Shown here: piece after piece, positions 7,774 to 13,133 of the stretch
How the letters are laid out: every line of letters begins with the position of its first letter
How positions within the stretch are numbered: position 1 is the first letter of the stretch
Assembly: GCA_001919995.1 (NCBI GenBank)
Contig: MNIY01000052.1
Coordinates: forward strand, 1-13,133
Origin: Ktedonobacter sp. 13_1_20CM_4_53_11
Lineage (GTDB): Bacteria > Chloroflexota > Ktedonobacteria > Ktedonobacterales > Ktedonobacteraceae
Direction of reading: 5' to 3'
DNA length: 13,133 bases
Program-made: the position numbers and the translations under genes
Notes under the pieces: model-generated
The model's database searches: none
What the model was told of the DNA's origin: nothing
What the model saw: only the letters and a program-made list of their open reading frames with translations

Positions 7774-9056
7774 GTAGACGCGATGTTCGTCTACGTGATC
7801 AATAAGCATGGGCAACCACTTATGCCTTGCACACCACGAAAAGCCCGCTTGCTCCTGAAGGCAGGCAAAGCCAAAGTGGTCCATGCGGTCCCTTTTACAC
7901 TGCAACTGCTCTACGGGAGTAGTGGATATCGGCAAGATGTCGGACTGGGCGTCGATGCAGGTACCAGGCATATTGGCATCTCCGCCACGACTGAGAACGA
8001 GGTGCTCTTCGAGGCGGAAGTTCACCCACGAACGGATATTCAGGCATTGCTTGCAACGCGCAGGCAGTTCCGTCGTGTGAGAAGAAGCCGCAAGACACGT
8101 TACAGGCCAGCACGGTATGCGAATAGAAAGAAGCCCAAGGGGTGGCTTACGCCTTCTGTTCAGCACAAGGTGGAAAGCCATCTCAAAGCCATCCGGTTTG
8201 TTGGCGCGATCTTGCCAGTGAACCGCATCACTATTGAAGTCGCGCAGTTTGATATGCAGAAGATCAAAAATCCCTCGATTGCAGGGGAGGAGTATCAGCA
8301 CGGACCACAATCCGATTTTTGGAATACCCGTCAGTATGTGCTCTGGCGCGACGAGCATCGTTGCCAGCGGTGTCAGGGAAAATCCAAAGATCCGATACTC
8401 AACGTTCACCATATTGAGTCGAGCAAAACGGGCGGTGATAGCCCAGACAACCTGGTGACGCTGTGCGAAACGTGCCATACGGCTCTTCATAAGAATCACC
8501 TGGAAAGCACGCTCACACGCCGCTCGCCCAGTTTGCGGGATGCAACGCAAGTAAACATGATGCGTTGGCAGGTCTACGAGCAAGCCAAAGCGCTCTGCTC
8601 CCAGGTGTGTCTCACCTACGGATACCAGACGAAGCAGACGCGGATCGCGACGAACCTGGAGAAATCCCACGGTATCGATGCTCGCTGCATCAGTGGCCAT
8701 CCCCAGGCCTGCTCAGATGGCACCAGCTACCTGTTCAAGTGTGTGCGCCGGAACAATCGACAGGTGCACAAAGCCACCATTCGCAAGGGAGGTATGCGTT
8801 CACGCAACACAGCGCCCAGGTACGTCAAGGGATTTCGCTTATTTGACCAGGTGCGCTACGAGGGCAAGCTGTGTTTCATCTTTGGAAGACGAAGTTCGGG
8901 CTATTTCGATCTGCGACGACTAGATGGCACCAAAGTTCATGCTAGTGCCAACTACAAACACCTCCACCTAGTACAACGATCTTCAACCTGCCTGAGAGAA
9001 AGGAGAAGCGGCATTCCTCCCACACCTGAAGGTGCGGGTATCCTGCCGCTAGAGTC
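7544..9056 (+). mobile_element. IscB-type IS200/IS605-like element without transposase
   Basis: The element consists of the omega-RNA scaffold, iscB and a right-end hairpin (9007-9050). It carries no TnpA gene, so any movement would need a Y1 transposase supplied in trans. The right boundary is placed just before ATGA (9057-9060), the sequence at which I recall HEARO elements integrating. The left boundary is placed at about 7544, because joining 7543 to 9057 rebuilds an SD-ATG start for the kinase. It could be off by up to about four bases. No flanking target duplication is evident, which is usual for IS200/IS605 elements. Left-end GTGAC-AAG-GTCAC (7538-7550) is a small dyad straddling the boundary. 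Confidence 0.75.
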
Positions 9057-9060
9057 ATGA
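7783..9060 (+). CDS. iscB: IscB RNA-guided nuclease
   Basis: RNA-guided DNA endonuclease, the family from which Cas9 is thought to descend. The 425-residue protein has the N-terminal PLMP domain (PLMPCTPRKARLLLKAGKAK, 12-31), RuvC-I GVDAGTRHIG (Asp58), an Arg-rich bridge helix (about 93-116) and RuvC-II ITIEVAQFD (Glu152). The HNH domain has C194xxC197, VHHI (His209-His210), Asn223 and C228xxC231. RuvC-III is KSHGIDARCISG (His296, Asp299), followed by a C-terminal domain of about 120 residues. All expected catalytic residues are present, so it looks intact. The ATG at 7783 follows AAAGGAGGT (7767-7775). An upstream in-frame TTG (7744) lies inside the omega RNA and is rejected. The last residues are encoded by the right-end hairpin, and the TGA stop overlaps the kinase ATG. 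Confidence 0.93.
   Translation: MFVYVINKHGQPLMPCTPRKARLLLKAGKAKVVHAVPFTLQLLYGSSGYRQDVGLGVDAGTRHIGISATTENEVLFEAEVHPRTDIQALLATRRQFRRVRRSRKTRYRPARYANRKKPKGWLTPSVQHKVESHLKAIRFVGAILPVNRITIEVAQFDMQKIKNPSIAGEEYQHGPQSDFWNTRQYVLWRDEHRCQRCQGKSKDPILNVHHIESSKTGGDSPDNLVTLCETCHTALHKNHLESTLTRRSPSLRDATQVNMMRWQVYEQAKALCSQVCLTYGYQTKQTRIATNLEKSHGIDARCISGHPQACSDGTSYLFKCVRRNNRQVHKATIRKGGMRSRNTAPRYVKGFRLFDQVRYEGKLCFIFGRRSSGYFDLRRLDGTKVHASANYKHLHLVQRSSTCLRERRSGIPPTPEGAGILPLES
9007..9050 (+). repeat. right-end hairpin of the IscB element
   Basis: AGCGGCA (9007-9013) pairs with TGCCGCT (9044-9050). Inside, CCC-A-CACC (9019-9026) pairs with GGTG-C-GGG (9031-9038) around a TGAA loop. Such imperfect subterminal hairpins are the ends recognised by Y1 transposases of IS200/IS605 elements. 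The hairpin lies within the iscB reading frame. Confidence 0.65.
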
Positions 9061-10259
9061 ATGAACTGGCTGGCCAGAGCCTGGGCGGGTACAAGTTAGA
9101 TGAAGAAATCGGTCGCGGCTCCATGGGCATGGTCTATCGCGGTAGACAAATCGCCCTTGGACGCGAGGTAGCCATTAAAGTGCTCTCGCAAGCGTTAGCA
9201 AAAGATGCCTCATATGTAGCGCGCTTTATCCGCGAAGCACAAATCATTGCGGGACTCAACCATCCCAACATCGTACAAATTTTTGATGCCGGACAACAAA
9301 ACGGGCTACTTTATTTTGTCATGGAATACGTTCAGGGACCCACCATCGCCAGCCTCCTTCAACTCGACGGCACCATTCCCCAGTACCTGGCCGCCGAATA
9401 TGGCGCGCAAATAGCCGATGCGCTCGACTCCGCCTACAGAGAGCGCAATGTTATTCACCGCGATATCAAACCGGAAAATTTGATGCTCGACCGCTGGGGC
9501 AAGATTAAAGTCATGGATTTTGGCCTGGCACGCGCCATGGGTCTTCAGAAGATCACCGTTGCCAGAACCCTTGTCGGCAGCATCTACTATGCTTCACCAG
9601 AACAGGTGTGGGGCTACACCCTTGACAACCGTAGCGACATTTACGCCCTCGGTGTTGTCCTCTATGAAATGGTCAGTGGACACCGCCCCTTCGCCGGTCG
9701 ATCCTTGCCAGAACTTACCCAGGCAATCGTCAATAGCCCTGTCCGTCCACCCGGCTCCTACACCCCGGAACTCTCACCTGAGCTGGAACAAATTATCCTC
9801 ATAGCAATGGCTCGTGACCGCAACGAACGCTACGAGCAAGCCATGCTGCTCTCAAGAGACCTGCGGGCGCTCAATCTAAAACCGGAGACACAACTCAGCA
9901 AAACCGTAATCAAGCCACCTGTGAATGCAAACGGGCAACAAATAGCGCGAGGGAAAACCACCATACAGCCGCCCAAACGACCCAAATTGCCACCCCCGCG
10001 CTACTACGACCAGGAGTACACGCGGCCCACCGTCAGCAAGCAAGCTGCCCATTCCCATACCCCACCTGAAACTCAACCGGTCACCCGAGTATCGCCTTCC
10101 ATCAAGGAGCAGAAAATCGATACCGAAGCACCCACCGGCCCCCTTGAACCCTTGCCCCAAACCAATACAGAACAACAGCAACGAGTGCAGAATCCGCGCA
10201 AGCACAAAACCGCCAACCAGCGGCCCCTCTGGCAAAAAATATTTAAATCACCCCGCTAA
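9057..10259 (+). CDS. Ser/Thr protein kinase, PknB-type, cytosolic
   Basis: Eukaryotic-type (Hanks) protein kinase of 400 residues. The catalytic domain (about 11-265) has the glycine loop GRGSMG (19-24), VAIK with Lys41, the helix-C Glu60, HRDIKPEN (catalytic Asp136), DFG (Asp154-Gly156), an activation loop with Thr167 and Thr171, and SPE (180-182) in place of APE. The tail (about 275-400) is rich in Pro, Thr, Gln and Lys. It contains no membrane segment and no PASTA repeats, unlike classical PknB, so the protein is probably cytosolic. It could bind partners through its Pro/Thr-rich tail. The ATG overlaps the iscB stop as ATGA and no SD precedes it. Translation may therefore now depend on coupling to iscB, whereas the original SD lies at 7534-7538 beyond the element. 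The next gene, ccdA, has its own promoter candidate. Confidence 0.93.
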   Translation: MNELAGQSLGGYKLDEEIGRGSMGMVYRGRQIALGREVAIKVLSQALAKDASYVARFIREAQIIAGLNHPNIVQIFDAGQQNGLLYFVMEYVQGPTIASLLQLDGTIPQYLAAEYGAQIADALDSAYRERNVIHRDIKPENLMLDRWGKIKVMDFGLARAMGLQKITVARTLVGSIYYASPEQVWGYTLDNRSDIYALGVVLYEMVSGHRPFAGRSLPELTQAIVNSPVRPPGSYTPELSPELEQIILIAMARDRNERYEQAMLLSRDLRALNLKPETQLSKTVIKPPVNANGQQIARGKTTIQPPKRPKLPPPRYYDQEYTRPTVSKQAAHSHTPPETQPVTRVSPSIKEQKIDTEAPTGPLEPLPQTNTEQQQRVQNPRKHKTANQRPLWQKIFKSPR

Positions 10260-10275
10260 ACCACATCCTCCACCC

Positions 10276-10304
10276 TTGCCCGAATGCCATCCCCGCGCTA
10301 TACT
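10276..10304 (+). promoter_or_regulatory. candidate sigma-70 promoter for ccdA
   Basis: TTGCCC (10276-10281), a 17-base spacer and TATACT (10299-10304). It starts 17 bp after the kinase stop codon and would give a leader of about 118 nt containing the repeat hairpin at 10360-10407. Confidence 0.5.
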
Positions 10305-10359
10305 ATCCAAAAGGATGCATGAACTATTTGTAGGTAATCAATCAAACGGGAGTGGCCAA

Positions 10360-10407
10360 CGTAGGGGCCGGTTTACCGCGCCCACCGCCGATTTATCGGC
10401 CCCTCCC
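10360..10407. repeat. dispersed intergenic repeat, copy 2 (long form), in the ccdA leader
   Basis: AGGGGCCG (10363-10370) and CGGCCCCT (10397-10404) form a perfect 8-bp stem. The interior also contains CGGTTTACCG and ACCGCCGATTTAT. The left end (CGTAGGGGCCGGTTTA) and right end (TTTATCGGCCCCTCC) both match the shorter copy at 3118-3143. The hairpin ends only 6 bp before the GGAG used for ccdA, so it could influence translation. Confidence 0.55.
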
Positions 10408-10429
10408 TCTGGAGATAAACAATAATAGT

Positions 10430-11158
10430 ATGGACTCCTCGCAACTAAGTCTTGGTATTGCTTTCCTGGCAGGCATAGCATCGTTTCTTTCACCCTGCGT
10501 ATTACCACTGGTCCCCGTCTATATTGCGCAGCTGGTAGGCCACAGCGTCTATCAATCTTCCGCCGAGCAGGAAAACCAGCCGACACGACTAACCACATTC
10601 CTTCACGCATCGACCTTCGTGCTCGGCTTTACCATCGCTTTCGTCGCGCTTGGCGCCACAGCCAGTACCATCGGCAGCTTTCTACGCGCCAACCAGCTAC
10701 TGTTGCGCCAGGTCGGGGGCGTCATCCTCATAATTATTGGATTGCACCTGACAGGAATACTCAAGATACCATTGTTCTACGTACAGAAACGCTTTGAATT
10801 TCATCCAGCTCGCCCCGGTTACCCCGCTTCACTACTCTTTGGCATTATTTTCGCCATCGGCTGGACGCCCTGTGTCGGACTGATACTTGGTCCTATCCTG
10901 GGACTGGCCGCCAACGCAGCAACACTTCGCCAGGGGGTGACGTTGTTACTGTTCTATTCACTCGGCCTCGGTATCCCATTCCTGCTGCTTGGACTGGGCA
11001 TAGATCAATTGAGTAGAGTATTAAAATGGCTAAAACCGTACCTCGGCAAGATTGAAATTAGCACAGGTATCATCATGATCGTCGCGGGAGTGGTCATTTT
11101 CTTTAATATACTTCCCTATTTGAACCAATACTTTAACCTCGGCCTCAATATCCAATAA
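10430..11158 (+). CDS. ccdA: CcdA/DsbD-like thiol-disulfide transmembrane protein
   Basis: Polytopic membrane protein that carries reducing equivalents from cytosolic thioredoxin across the membrane to extracytoplasmic thiol proteins such as cytochrome c maturation factors. The 242 residues contain about six hydrophobic segments. The two conserved cysteines sit in the family motifs: Cys23 in FLSPCVLPLVP and Cys148 in GWTPCVGLILGP. A longer polar loop (about 40-56) follows the first motif. The ATG at 10430 is 15 bases from GGAG (10411-10414), a long spacing. The open frame extends further upstream, but that stretch encodes the repeat hairpin and lacks membrane-protein character, so the ATG is preferred. 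No thioredoxin-like partner is adjacent. A redox-sensing sigma/anti-sigma pair lies just downstream. Confidence 0.92.
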   Translation: MDSSQLSLGIAFLAGIASFLSPCVLPLVPVYIAQLVGHSVYQSSAEQENQPTRLTTFLHASTFVLGFTIAFVALGATASTIGSFLRANQLLLRQVGGVILIIIGLHLTGILKIPLFYVQKRFEFHPARPGYPASLLFGIIFAIGWTPCVGLILGPILGLAANAATLRQGVTLLLFYSLGLGIPFLLLGLGIDQLSRVLKWLKPYLGKIEISTGIIMIVAGVVIFFNILPYLNQYFNLGLNIQ

Positions 11159-11174
11159 CAGACCGTGAGCAACC

Positions 11175-11480
11175 TTACTCCCATTCTTCAAAATCGGCTC
11201 TAATATCGGCTCTGATTTCCATCTCAACTTCAGGATCAATTCCGATCTGCTTGCCCTTAGGTGCGCGAGCAAATTGCAATACTTTTTCGCGTAAATGATC
11301 CGGAGCTTTCTCGATAGTGCAGCGCTCGTGAATAAGTCTCGTAACACGCATATCAAAATGAAAGCGGCACTCACAATCCGGACAGGCCGTAAGGTGACTC
11401 TGCACAATAGCGACTTCCTCGGCGCTGAGCTCCCTCCCAAGATAGAGATGGAGACGAGCAACAGTCTCATAACAGTTCAT
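11175..11480 (-). CDS. rsrA: RsrA-like zinc (redox-sensing) anti-sigma factor
   Basis: Small cytosolic zinc-binding anti-sigma factor of 101 residues, expected to hold the adjacent ECF sigma factor inactive until its thiols are oxidised. The cysteine and histidine pattern is C3-x25-H29-x3-C33-x2-C36. This is the same spacing as Cys11, His37, Cys41 and Cys44 of Streptomyces coelicolor RsrA as I recall them. Cys54 in LIHERC falls where RsrA has its Cys61/Cys62 pair. The helical segment after the zinc motif (RFHFDMRVTRLIHERCTIEK) and APDHLREKV also resemble RsrA. The C-terminal tail is acidic (DPEVEMEIRADIRADFEEWE). The ATG at 11478-11480 has a GGAGG nine bases upstream. The gene is head-to-head with its presumed target sigma and ends 16 bp from ccdA, convergent. 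A SigR-type promoter lies upstream. Confidence 0.85.
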   Translation of the reverse strand: MNCYETVARLHLYLGRELSAEEVAIVQSHLTACPDCECRFHFDMRVTRLIHERCTIEKAPDHLREKVLQFARAPKGKQIGIDPEVEMEIRADIRADFEEWE

Positions 11481-11508
11481 TACAGGTATCCTCCAACATG
11501 TATCCTCC
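11481..11508 (-). repeat. tandem 14-bp duplication of the SD region before the anti-sigma gene
   Basis: Two adjacent 14-bp units (11481-11494 and 11495-11508) differ at two positions. On the minus strand they read GGAGGATACATGTT then GGAGGATACCTGTA, so there are two SD sequences. The distal unit contains an ATG that opens a ten-codon frame (11499 to 11467), overlapping the first codons of the anti-sigma gene. Confidence 0.6.
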
Positions 11509-11544
11509 TACTGGCGGCTAGTTCGTGGTATATCTGTTGATTCT

Positions 11545-11571
11545 AACATAAAAAGTGGGGCTTTCATTCCC
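11545..11571 (-). promoter_or_regulatory. SigR/SigH-type ECF promoter driving the anti-sigma gene
   Basis: On the minus strand, GGGAAT (11566-11571), then exactly 18 bases, then GTT (11545-11547). This matches the SigR consensus GGAAT-N18-GTT known from Streptomyces. It points at the anti-sigma gene, and the expected transcript start, near 11537, leaves a leader of about 57 nt. The neighbouring sigma factor is SigR-like, so autoregulation is the natural reading. Confidence 0.75.
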
Positions 11572-11590
11572 ACGATGAGTGCGATATACT
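11562..11590 (+). promoter_or_regulatory. candidate housekeeping promoter for the ECF sigma gene
   Basis: TATACT (11585-11590) with TTTCAT (11562-11567) at a 17-base spacing. The -35 match is poor. It overlaps the -35 of the divergent SigR-type promoter, so the two could compete. Confidence 0.35.
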
Positions 11591-11600
11591 GCAATTATCA

Positions 11601-11619
11601 CTTTCCTTCTTTTGGAAAG
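11601..11619 (+). other. hairpin in the leader of the ECF sigma gene
   Basis: CTTTCC (11601-11606) pairs with GGAAAG (11614-11619) around a pyrimidine loop. It ends 13 bp before the GAGGAG (11633-11638) of the sigma gene. It may be incidental. Confidence 0.25.
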
Positions 11620-11644
11620 GGGATTTGCTAAAGAGGAGTATTGA

Positions 11645-12277
11645 ATGCCGGAACAGCCTAACTCGGAACGTGAACAGATAACACAGCCAGAAACGAATGA
11701 CCAGAATGTACCGCCTGAAGATTTTGAGGCAGGCGTCTTAAATCAGCTAGATAGTCTTTACCGTACAGCGCGGCGTATGACCAGCAATCAACAAGAGGCC
11801 GAAGACCTGGTACAGGAAACAATGCTCAAAGCATTTCGTTTTGCCAACACCTATCAGCGTGGTACCAATCTGCGCGCATGGCTCTTCCGCATACTCAACA
11901 CCTCGGCAATCAATCGTTACCGCAAGCAAGCCTCTCACCCTACTCCAACATCGCTGCCTGAAGGCGAAGATTTCTATCTCTATAATCGCATCAAAGATTT
12001 AACCGGCCAGGAACTGAGCATAGGCGCTGAAGATGAGGTATTGTCTCAATACCTTGATGAAGACGTTTACAAAGCGCTCAACGATCTCCCTCCCAACTTC
12101 CGCATGGCAGTCATCCTGGCGGATATTGAAGGTCTATCCTACAAAGAGATCGCTGAAGCGTTACAGATCCCCATCGGCACAGTAATGAGCCGTATCTCAC
12201 GCGCGCGCCGCCAGTTACAACAATCGCTCTGGCAATACGCAAAAGAGAGAGGGTATGTCAGGTCCGAGGTGAAGTAA
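11645..12277 (+). CDS. sigR: ECF sigma factor, SigR/SigH-like (thiol-oxidative stress)
   Basis: Alternative sigma factor of 210 residues with only regions 2 and 4, as in all ECF factors. Region 2 (about 33-95) includes EAEDLVQETMLKAFRFAN and GTNLRAWLFRILNTSAINRY. Region 4 (about 143-196) includes FRMAVILADIEGLSYKEIAE and PIGTVMSRISRARRQL. These segments, and the end YAKERGYV, closely follow Streptomyces SigR as I remember it, where the regulon covers thioredoxin and other thiol homeostasis genes. The ATG at 11645 follows GAGGAG at six bases. In Streptomyces sigR and rsrA form one operon; here the anti-sigma is divergent. The N-terminal extension (about 25 residues, polar) is not part of region 2. 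The gene is convergent with the MarR-like gene, 11 bp away. Confidence 0.9.
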   Translation: MPEQPNSEREQITQPETNDQNVPPEDFEAGVLNQLDSLYRTARRMTSNQQEAEDLVQETMLKAFRFANTYQRGTNLRAWLFRILNTSAINRYRKQASHPTPTSLPEGEDFYLYNRIKDLTGQELSIGAEDEVLSQYLDEDVYKALNDLPPNFRMAVILADIEGLSYKEIAEALQIPIGTVMSRISRARRQLQQSLWQYAKERGYVRSEVK

Positions 12278-12289
12278 TTTGCGCACCTC
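12266..12289. terminator. weak hairpin between the convergent sigR and MarR-like genes
   Basis: GAGGTG (12266-12271) pairs with CACCTC (12284-12289), with the sigR stop codon in the 12-base loop. It is the only dyad in the 11-bp gap and could act in both directions, but no T-run follows on either side. Confidence 0.3.
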
Positions 12290-12558
12290 TACGAACCTTG
12301 TCGGATTGGCTGGCGAGCCGTGTCTGCTCCCGCGCGCGTAAGACTCACATTCACACAGCGTCGATCCATCATATCGACCGCGCGAGTCACTAAACCTTTC
12401 CTCTCCAGGCGAGCAACAGCCTTTGTCGCGGCTGCCGAACTCACATTGAGAACTGATGCAATTTCTCCCACTAACCAGCTATCTCGTTCAGCAAGACAGC
12501 TCAGCACCTCTAATTGCCGCGGAGTGACACTAACGTTTTCTCGTCGCACTGTTGTCAT
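12289..12558 (-). CDS. short MarR-like winged-helix regulator
   Basis: DNA-binding protein of 89 residues that is essentially only a winged helix-turn-helix. TPRQLEVLSCLAE is followed by an HTH (LVGEIASVLNVSSAAATKAV), then RLERKGLVTR and the wing DMMDRRCVNVSLTRAG. The DRR....LT..G wing is typical of the MarR family. Full MarR proteins are about 140 residues and dimerise through helices at both ends, which are nearly absent here, so dimerisation must differ or need a partner. The wing carries a cysteine (DRRC), one of two in the protein, which could be redox-sensitive next to SigR/RsrA, but that is speculation. The ATG at 12556-12558 follows AGGAGA on the minus strand. An ArsR/Lrp-like assignment is less likely. 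Confidence 0.75.
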   Translation of the reverse strand: MTTVRRENVSVTPRQLEVLSCLAERDSWLVGEIASVLNVSSAAATKAVARLERKGLVTRAVDMMDRRCVNVSLTRAGADTARQPIRQGS

Positions 12559-12717
12559 ATGTTTTCATCTCCTGCAAATGTATCCAGCCTGGCCATCCAC
12601 AACAAATAGATGAACCAGAAACAAGCATTTACCTGGAAGACGACGGACAAGGACACAGTGGGTAGTTTTCTCCGCCCCAATTTCGCCGCTTGAAAAATCT
12701 CATTATGCCAGTGTACC

Positions 12718-12737
12718 TGACAATTGATCGCCTGTCA
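12718..12737. promoter_or_regulatory. inverted repeat between the MarR-like gene and the last gene
   Basis: TGACA (12718-12722) and TGTCA (12733-12737) form a short dyad with ten bases between. It lies in the 253-bp divergent intergenic region and could be an operator for the MarR-like protein. I could not place promoters for either flanking gene with confidence. Confidence 0.2.
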
Positions 12738-12811
12738 CATATTACGCCAGATTAACGTATCCCTTATGAAATCTGTGAGATCTATAAAACACGAAGGAGG
12801 CAAAAGCAAGC

Positions 12812-13054
12812 ATGCAATACGTCCCATTCCATCTAGCACAAGAGTTGTGGAATGCCACGCCTGAACGCAACTGGTCGGCCCTGCGCGACCGTGTGCATGA
12901 GCGTCAAGAAAAAAAAGGAGATTTCGAAGGTGTTCATCCCACCACCCTTCTCCAGGTCATAAATCAGCTGGCGCACATCGGCGCTGAATATCCAGACTCG
13001 CCAGAAGAGCTCTATCGAGTACTCGATGAAAAGGTTCACGAACTAACCGACTAA
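12812..13054 (+). CDS. small hypothetical protein, 80 aa
   Basis: I do not recognise this family. The ATG at 12812 has a strong AAGGAGG (12794-12800) at an 11-base spacing. The product is soluble, charged and mostly helical in appearance, with no cysteine, no signal peptide and no membrane segment. It starts MQYVPFHLAQELWNATPERN, followed by a Lys/Arg/Glu-rich stretch (RDRVHERQEKKGDF, about 25-38) and an amphipathic C-terminal half (TTLLQVINQLAHIG, ELYRVLDEKVHEL). It is divergent from the MarR-like gene and might be controlled by it. A hairpin overlaps the stop codon. Confidence 0.7.
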   Translation: MQYVPFHLAQELWNATPERNWSALRDRVHERQEKKGDFEGVHPTTLLQVINQLAHIGAEYPDSPEELYRVLDEKVHELTD

Positions 13055-13072
13055 CTCCCGGGTTTGGTCGGT
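13046..13072 (+). terminator. hairpin overlapping the stop of the last gene
   Basis: ACCGAC (13046-13051) pairs with GTCGGT (13067-13072), with the TAA stop and a CCCGGG in the loop. No T-run follows directly, so terminator activity is uncertain. Confidence 0.3.
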
Positions 13073-13133
13073 ACTCCTGTCAGGAAAAAGAGCGAGCGGT
13101 TCTCTCTTATAAAACCCTGCCAATTCATAGAAA

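Noticed and set aside
7744..7782. Upstream TTG start for iscB adding 13 residues
   Set aside because: It lies in the omega RNA with no SD. The ATG at 7783 has AAAGGAGGT at the right distance and begins at the conserved N-terminus before the PLMP motif.
7759..8700. 313-residue open frame antisense to iscB
   Set aside because: Shadow of the iscB coding frame; no SD, no family resemblance, and iscB is clearly the coding strand.
10352..10429. 26-residue upstream extension of ccdA
   Set aside because: It would be translated from the repeat hairpin, is Pro-rich and non-homologous in character, and lacks an SD.
11030..11470. 146-residue minus-strand frame overlapping ccdA and the anti-sigma gene
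   Set aside because: It overlaps two well-supported genes and shows no domain.

Overview
The window looks like chromosome from a Ktedonobacteria-type member of the Chloroflexota. The evidence is indirect: mixed housekeeping and regulatory genes with moderate GC, a cytosolic PknB-type kinase, a SigR/RsrA-like redox sigma/anti-sigma pair outside the actinobacteria, and an IscB/HEARO element of the kind I recall as very abundant in Ktedonobacter. This assignment is inference; no rRNA or tRNA gene is present to confirm it.

Layout. Positions 1-149 are the C-terminal end of a LuxR-type regulator, followed by a small unknown gene (422-685). A 12-bp perfect hairpin separates that gene from the convergent ftsH (minus strand, start best placed at 3030). 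About 850 bp without a convincing gene follows, ending in a strong terminator for tex (minus, 3880-6219). tex is divergent from an RpoD-like group-2 sigma factor (6519-7436).

Downstream of the sigma gene lies an intact IscB element: a HEARO/omega-RNA leader with clear nested stems, an IscB nuclease with all RuvC and HNH catalytic residues, and a right-end hairpin. It carries no transposase. It sits exactly between a Shine-Dalgarno sequence (7534-7538) and the ATG of a Ser/Thr protein kinase gene (9057-10259). Removing the element restores a normal promoter-SD-ATG arrangement. The presumed guide at the 5' end of the omega RNA is therefore the kinase gene's own translation-initiation region. 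The kinase ATG now overlaps the iscB stop as ATGA, with no SD of its own.

Positions 10430-12277 form a thiol-redox block: ccdA (membrane thiol-disulfide electron transfer), a zinc-type anti-sigma factor whose Cys/His spacing is the same as Streptomyces RsrA as I recall it, and, divergent from it, a SigR/SigH-like ECF sigma factor. The intergenic region contains a perfect SigR-type promoter (GGAAT-N18-GTT) pointing at the anti-sigma gene, which implies a negative feedback loop. The window ends with a short MarR-like regulator (minus) and an unknown 80-residue protein.

The two observations most worth following are the IscB insertion that separates SD from start codon, and the divergent SigR/RsrA pair with its feedback promoter.
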